DNA from: Stephanodiscus triporus
Taxonomy: Eukaryota > Bacillariophyta > Thalassiosirophyceae > Thalassiosirales > Thalassiosiraceae
Length of the DNA stretch: 12,769 nucleotides
Assembly (NCBI GenBank): GCA_036939755.1
Contig: JALLAZ010001247.1
Location: forward strand, 1-12,769
Direction of reading: 5' to 3'
Positions within the stretch are counted from its first letter, which is position 1. Each line of letters starts with the position of its first letter. The notes beneath the pieces were generated by a model. It had not been told where the DNA came from. It saw only the letters and a program-made list of their open reading frames with translations, and made no database searches. The position numbers and the translations under genes were made by a program. Shown one piece after another: positions 8,433-12,769 of the stretch.

Positions 8433-8650
8433 TTAATGTATCTTAGTACTTCGTACTCTATCTAGATACATTAAATGTAATAAATTTATTTTACATATAA
8501 AATTAAAAACAAAATTTACACTGTTAAATGTTACTAATAACATTAAAAGACTAATAAGATCCATTTAATGTTATCAATAGTACTAAAGTATTATTTGTAA
8601 CATTTATTGTATCAAATGAGTAGATTTTTTTTAATGTTAACAATACTGAC
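8428..8650. repeat. AT-rich inverted-repeat array (TAATGTTA / TACATTTAATGTA type)
   Basis: A perfect 16 bp inverted repeat (TACATTTAATGTATCT at 8428-8443, its complement at 8464-8479) encloses a 20-base loop containing AGTACTTCGTACT. A second, degenerate copy has arms at 8558-8574 and 8597-8613 (13 of 17 matching), again around a TAGTACT loop. Between and after them lie AATGTTA-CTAA-TAACATT and TTTAATGTTAACA. About seven copies of the core occur in 220 bp. This looks like subterminal repeats or a MITE of a DNA transposon. Related words (AAATGTATCTAG, AATAACATT) recur near 10828-10866, beyond the neighbouring gene. Confidence 0.55.
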
Positions 8651-8775
8651 AAATAAACCCCCTCCAATTACACTAAGCCCTTTTTTTTAGCCCCCGTTTG
8701 CTCCTTCTTTGATCTTCGCTTCTGATCTTCCCACCTCCATCACAACCCCCCTCATCCTCTTCCACCCGCTTTTCT

Positions 8776-8834
8776 GCCTCTTCCTCTTCATCTTCATCTT
8801 CATCTTCTTTTTCGTCCTCCTCTTCCTCTTCTCC
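8776..8834 (-). repeat. Imperfect (TTC/ATC) microsatellite coding an acidic tract
   Basis: On the + strand the stretch is repeated TTC, CTC and CATCTT units; read on the - strand it encodes a run of about 20 Glu/Asp/Lys residues (EEEEEDEKEDEDEDEEEE) in the C-terminal part of the acidic gene. The tract length is probably variable between copies. Confidence 0.6.
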
Positions 8835-9558
8835 ATTGATGATTGGAGAAGCCTGCCGTGATGAAAGCAGCACACTTCTCCCACAACGACCCTCTTTGGC
8901 ACCACTAAAGTCTTCGTCGTGATTCCACTCACACGTCACACCCAACAACGCGGTGTATCCACCCTTGTCATACCATTCCTCCTCGTCCTCCTTCTTCTCG
9001 TCTTTGTTTGATTTATTCACTGATTCTGTCTTCCACCACGTCTTGATTGGCTGCTTGTTGTATTCCTTATTCTTCGGTTCCCAACGTTCCCACCCATTGC
9101 ATAGCTGTGAGAACATCTCCTTAGAGTTGAATGCCTTCCTCCAATTATCCTCTGCTATGTGGTAGTATTCTAATCCAACTCTATTCCAAAGACTCACACC
9201 AAACGATCGCTTCTTACCCATGCCACTTGTAAATAGTGGTTGCGCCTTCTTCTTCTCCTTGACTTCGCCTTCGCCTTCGTCATCTTGATTTTCAGCAACA
9301 GCATCCATCTCCTGGTCCCACATAGCCTTGCCATTCTTCACAAGCAAGATGATATACGCAATGTCGCTTGGAGTTAATATTTGGAAGAAGCTTCGCTCGG
9401 GGTATTTCTTTAATTTCTTTGTCAACCAAGCATCCGAATAGAGTCGTCAAACATAGTGGCAAAAGAACTCATACACACGGTGTAGGGACCCGTCTTTGAT
9501 AAACTTCTCAACGCCTCTTGGAGTTCATCCGGAAACAGTCGTGTCTTGTTTGGATCAC

Positions 9559-9644
9559 CTGGATCGAACAAAGAATGCAAGGTACAGTTTCTCGTTATCC
9601 ATCTTTGTTGTCACAGAATTTAATTGCAACAACAGATAACTCAC
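9559..9644 (-). other. Intron of the acidic coiled-coil gene
   Basis: An 86 bp GT-AG intron (GTGAGT to TTCGATCCAG on the - strand). Phase 1 gives AGT (Ser) across the junction, joining SAYK to SDPNKTRLFPDE. Without splicing the frame stops 22 codons after the donor. Confidence 0.65.
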
Positions 9645-10359
9645 TTTTGTACGCCGACTTGATGACATTGTTTATGTTGCACTTCATATTGCTATACTTC
9701 AACCTAATCGTAACCACTGTCACCCTCTCCCACATTTCCTTCTTATCCGATTTTGGTTGTCTATCCGATAGACATCTTTCGACAAAGCTAGACAGGCTGT
9801 CCTCTGTGTCGGGCTGATACTCCTCCCATCCTGGCTTTAGGAACTTGTACCGAGGGAATAGAAACACCTTGACATATTCCGACACAACATCCACAAAAAG
9901 AGTCTCTGCCGCGTCCCAATCGTGATCCATCCTGACTAGTTTTAAACTATGCCTCCCCGTTTCTTGCTTATTTGCTAGCTTCAATTTTAGATCTTTGATC
10001 ATTCTGTTTTGCATCTCTACCACATCCATCAACTCTCTCTTATTCATTTCCCAAATTGCTTTTGTTGTCTTTGGGTTATCAATCCCATCGAAGTCGTTGC
10101 CATCACTCTCTTCGTTGTTTTCTGAATAATTGGATGCAGCGGCAGTCGCTGCGCTTTCTTTCATTTTCTTTGATGTAGTGTTGCTCCCCTCCTTTCCCTG
10201 CCTCTTTTTTTCATGATGTATGCAGTATCCTTGTTCATCATTGTCGTTGCCGCTCCTTTTCATACCTCGCACCCTAATCTCCAATGGCAGTGTTTCTGCA
10301 TAATCCGCATTCTTTGCCATGTCCGCCGTCTTATTTTGCCATGGACTCGACCGAGCCAT

Positions 10360-11002
10360 GGTTATTCTATATTATCTTAGGTTTCTGCTGCGAACAATAA
10401 TATGTCCATCAATGTTGTTGCAATGGCAGTTGCATTTTTAATCGTTTAAAATTTCGAAATTTTTATTGAGATGTTTTCCCTTTGGTAAGAGTAGTATGTT
10501 TTTACTTATTCATGTTATATCTACACAACCGAAAAATTGACTTTCTTTACAATTTCTTAATTATTTTATCAACAGAACAATTTATATTAATTCCTATTGT
10601 ATTAAATTTATCTAACTCTTATTTAAAACACATTTTTTTCATGTATGGTATGTATCTGATGAGAAACACTACCCCCGACTGTTGTTTTTTTTAAACACTT
10701 GCCCTGCACATGCAACTCCCGTTATTAGCGACCTTGCCTCACTTTGGCAAATATTCTTTTGCACTTATATCTGTGTTTCGCTAAATGTTATATGTGATTA
10801 AGTTTAAATTCTATGTAGATTCGTTTAAATGTATCTAGTTACAATTATTTTGAATTAATAACATTTTTTAAAGTTGTTTCGAAATAAATGTTTTCTGAGT
10901 GTAATATATTTGCATTTTAAAAACAAATATGTTAATACCAAGTACTGAGTTTGGTTGTCATAGTTGCGTCTGATCTAGGTAGATGCTGCAAATCCTCATA
11001 AT
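10360..11002. other. AT-rich divergent spacer, no gene seen
   Basis: About 640 bp of strongly AT-rich DNA lie between the divergent acidic gene (-) and the Plavaka-like pseudogene (+). Open frames here are short and low-complexity. It holds a 16 bp palindrome and, at 10828-10866, words resembling the inverted-repeat array at 8428-8650. It may contain the ends of one or both neighbouring elements. Confidence 0.45.
10448..10463. repeat. Perfect 16 bp palindrome
   Basis: AAAATTTCGAAATTTT reads identically on both strands. It lies about 90 bp upstream of the acidic gene's ATG. It may be a binding site for a dimeric DNA-binding protein or the result of AT-rich composition. Confidence 0.4.
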
Positions 11003-12769
11003 ATGCTAAAACAGCAAGAGATAAACGTGTCATGTCAACTGCACTCAAATGCCCCAATTGCCCCCGATGATTCTCTTCTAGGCGAAGCCTTGCCATACAC
11101 ATTACCGCATGCCGTAAGAAGGATGATCTCGGCAGCAATGCGCATGATTACGCGGAATGCCACCATCCGCTACAGTCAATGCACCTCCTTCACACAAATG
11201 ACGTTTCCGTCCCACACAAACAAAGAAAATCCAACAACGTTGACTTGGATTCAAGTAACTGGTCAATACAACGATGACATGTTCTTCGACATACCCGATT
11301 ATGACAATTCGTCGGATCAATCGAGTACAAGCACTTTAGACAATATGCCATATGGTCATGGGAACAATGACTCTGATCATGCTACGCATGTAATGGAGCC
11401 ATCAACAAGGTTACAGATATGTCTGAATGAACTTATCAACAATCATAAGGCATCATTGAAGTTACACGACGACATTGTAGACATATTCAATGACCATATT
11501 TCCTCGCCAACATTTGACCGCAACAAGAAGCTTATTCGAAGAAAAAAATTCATTCAGAAATTGGAGAATGCCCTACATCTCAGACATTTACGTCCAAAGA
11601 ATTGCAACGTACAGCTGCTAGACAAATCATTTGCTACTGTACCGGATTTTGATGCAAAGTCGATGATACTGGATTTACTGTCTAATCCAACTGTCATGCA
11701 TCCATCCAATTTTGCGGATGGATACGATGTCCTTACAGGTGCAGTAGATCACAATCATCCATCCAATAAAAAATATGATGAGGTACACACTGGCGACGCT
11801 TGGATACCAGCCAGGGATCTCTATTGCCCCCCAAATGACACTGATGATGACATCATCAATATGCCCATTGGTTTGATACTTTTTGGAGATAAATCACATA
11901 CTGATCTTCACGGTGCATTATCATTTACACCTGTGACATTCATACTAACTCTGTTCAATAGGACATTCAGAAATAACAGCAATGCCTGGAGACCATTGGC
12001 ATATCTTCCCAATCTCTCGTATGGGAAGAATAAAGCGGATAAGACAACGACTTCTTCGAAGCTACAAGATGAACACACATGTCTTGCTATGGCTTTTAGA
12101 TCAATCAGAGAGATACACAAAAACGGTGGGTTTGAAGCCGTTGTCATGGGCGTGGTGGTTCGTGTCAAGGTATGGATTCATTAGTACGTCATAGGAGACA
12201 CCGAAGGAAATAACAAATGGATGGGACATTATCCTGGGAATCGTAAGGAGATTTGCCATCCTTATCAAGATTGCAAATGTAACTATGATCGACTTAGCAA
12301 TCCGAATCCAACTTGTGAGTATGTAACTATTGACGAGATGCGCAACGCAAAGAGACTCAGAATTCGGATTGAAAAAGAAGGTGAAATAGCATTCAGAAAA
12401 TTTCTCACTACGACATTGCTAATGCATTTTCAGACCTACTGTTGTCTGATATCGTTAATGGACTGAATGCTTTGTTTCCTCCAGAACTCCTACACACATC
12501 TGCAGCTGGTATAATTATCTATATCTTCGAATCACTCCGCCTACATATTGGATGTGGACAAGCAAGAGATTACATTGACAAGCTACACATACGAATGTGC
12601 GCAGCTGTAAAAAGACAAAGTGAACGCGACTTTCCTTGAGGTGCTACACGGAATGGTCTAGTTGATGGCACAAAGTGTCAGGCAGAAGAACGGAGAGGGA
12701 ACTTGTTCTTATTACTATGTATTTCGCAAACAGTCGATGGGTCCACAAAATTACAGACTTCGCTAGGAT
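11003..12769 (+). pseudogene. Plavaka-like (CACTA superfamily) transposase pseudogene, 3' end beyond window
   Basis: The first open part is 11003-12184 (393 residues); the real start may be the Met at 11198 (MTFPSHTNKENP), since the residues before it look unlike the rest. Recognisable blocks are GDAWIPARDLYCPP (about 264), then LILFGDKSHTDLHGALSFTP (about 292), FNRTFRNNSNAWRPLAYLPN (about 317), GDTEGNNKWMGHYPGN, HPYQDCKCNYD and FPPELLHTSAAGIIIYIFES. Order and character match Plavaka-type transposases: the Asp of GDK/T, a PV-rich strand, then R-x-x-x-x-A-W-R. Three defects break it. They are an in-frame TAG at 12182-12184, a one-base loss in the A run at 12397-12400 that moves the frame, and a TGA at 12637-12639 where the family context (DFP-x-GATRNG) suggests a former CGA Arg. 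The frame after the TGA (GLVDGTKCQAEERRGNLF) stays open to the edge. The assignment rests on motif recall. Confidence 0.6.

Larger units (their letters stand above)
8673..10359 (-). pseudogene. Two-exon coiled-coil and acidic protein, unknown function, frameshifted
   Basis: Exon 1 is 10359-9645 (MARSSPWQN start) and exon 2 is 9558-8673, joined in phase 1 across an 86 bp intron. Exon 1 has a basic, low-complexity N-terminus and then a likely coiled coil at about residues 115-150 (EMNKRELMDVVEMQNRMI, then DLKLKL). After that come globular stretches rich in Trp and Tyr (KFLKPGWEEYQPD). Exon 2 starts SDPNKTRLFPDELQ and runs to FATMFDDSI. Near 9430-9445 the frame shifts, equivalent to one lost base or two gained, and continues DAWLTKKLKKYPERSFFQIL to the end. 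Further along are SDIAYIILLVKNGKAMWDQ, a central WERWEP, a strongly acidic tract and a basic tail (KRGLKKRA). I do not recognise the family. Its place beside a Harbinger-like fragment suggests an accessory protein of a two-gene DNA transposon, but no Myb/SANT fold could be shown. A sequencing error could explain the single shift. Confidence 0.55.

Noticed and set aside
10932..11138. A 68-residue - strand frame ending STWY
   Set aside because: It reads as plausible protein but is short, has no motif, and overlaps the doubtful start of the Plavaka-like frame. It could be a fragment of another gene, but the evidence is too thin.
1..12769. CRISPR array, bacterial operon or phage module
   Set aside because: No regularly spaced direct repeats are visible, and the introns and VPS16 show eukaryotic nuclear DNA.

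Overview
The window looks like nuclear DNA of a eukaryotic microalga, most likely a centric diatom. Supporting this are short GT-AG introns (74 to 107 bp) in three genes, a full-length homologue of the endomembrane tethering protein VPS16, and several transposon protein families that I associate with diatom genomes. The species assignment is inference from protein character, not from a search.

Layout from left to right. Positions 1-286 are 5' flank. Positions 287-2464 (+) hold a three-exon gene for a 672-residue protein with a 12-cysteine, probably zinc-binding, central region. It converges, with an 82 bp gap, on a DD34E (Tc1/mariner/IS630-type) transposase at 2547-3612 (-), which is intact except for one reading-frame break. 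Positions 3613-4030 are a strongly purine-rich, G-rich tract on the + strand that separates the transposase from the stop codon of VPS16. VPS16 occupies 4031-7691 (-) in three exons and encodes 1148 residues. It is the only clear host housekeeping gene here.

Upstream of VPS16 (7692-8057) lies a gene-free stretch containing a run of small hairpins. From about 8050 onward the base composition becomes AT-rich and the content is decayed mobile DNA. First comes a truncated PIF/Harbinger-like DDE transposase fragment (8058-8432, -). Next is an array of TAATGTTA-type inverted repeats (8428-8650). Then comes a two-exon gene for a coiled-coil and acidic protein of unknown function, with a frameshift (8673-10359, -). 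After an AT-rich spacer, a Plavaka-like (CACTA-superfamily) transposase pseudogene runs off the right edge (11003-12769, +).

Functionally, VPS16 should act in HOPS/CORVET vacuolar (lysosomal) fusion and has nothing to do with its neighbours. The other protein-coding material is best read as remains of at least three DNA-transposon families flanking this host gene. The most interesting candidate for an undescribed system is the pair of convergent genes at 287-3612: an intact spliced Cys-rich protein beside a nearly intact DD34E transposase, possibly a two-gene mobile unit. No terminal inverted repeats were found to prove it.
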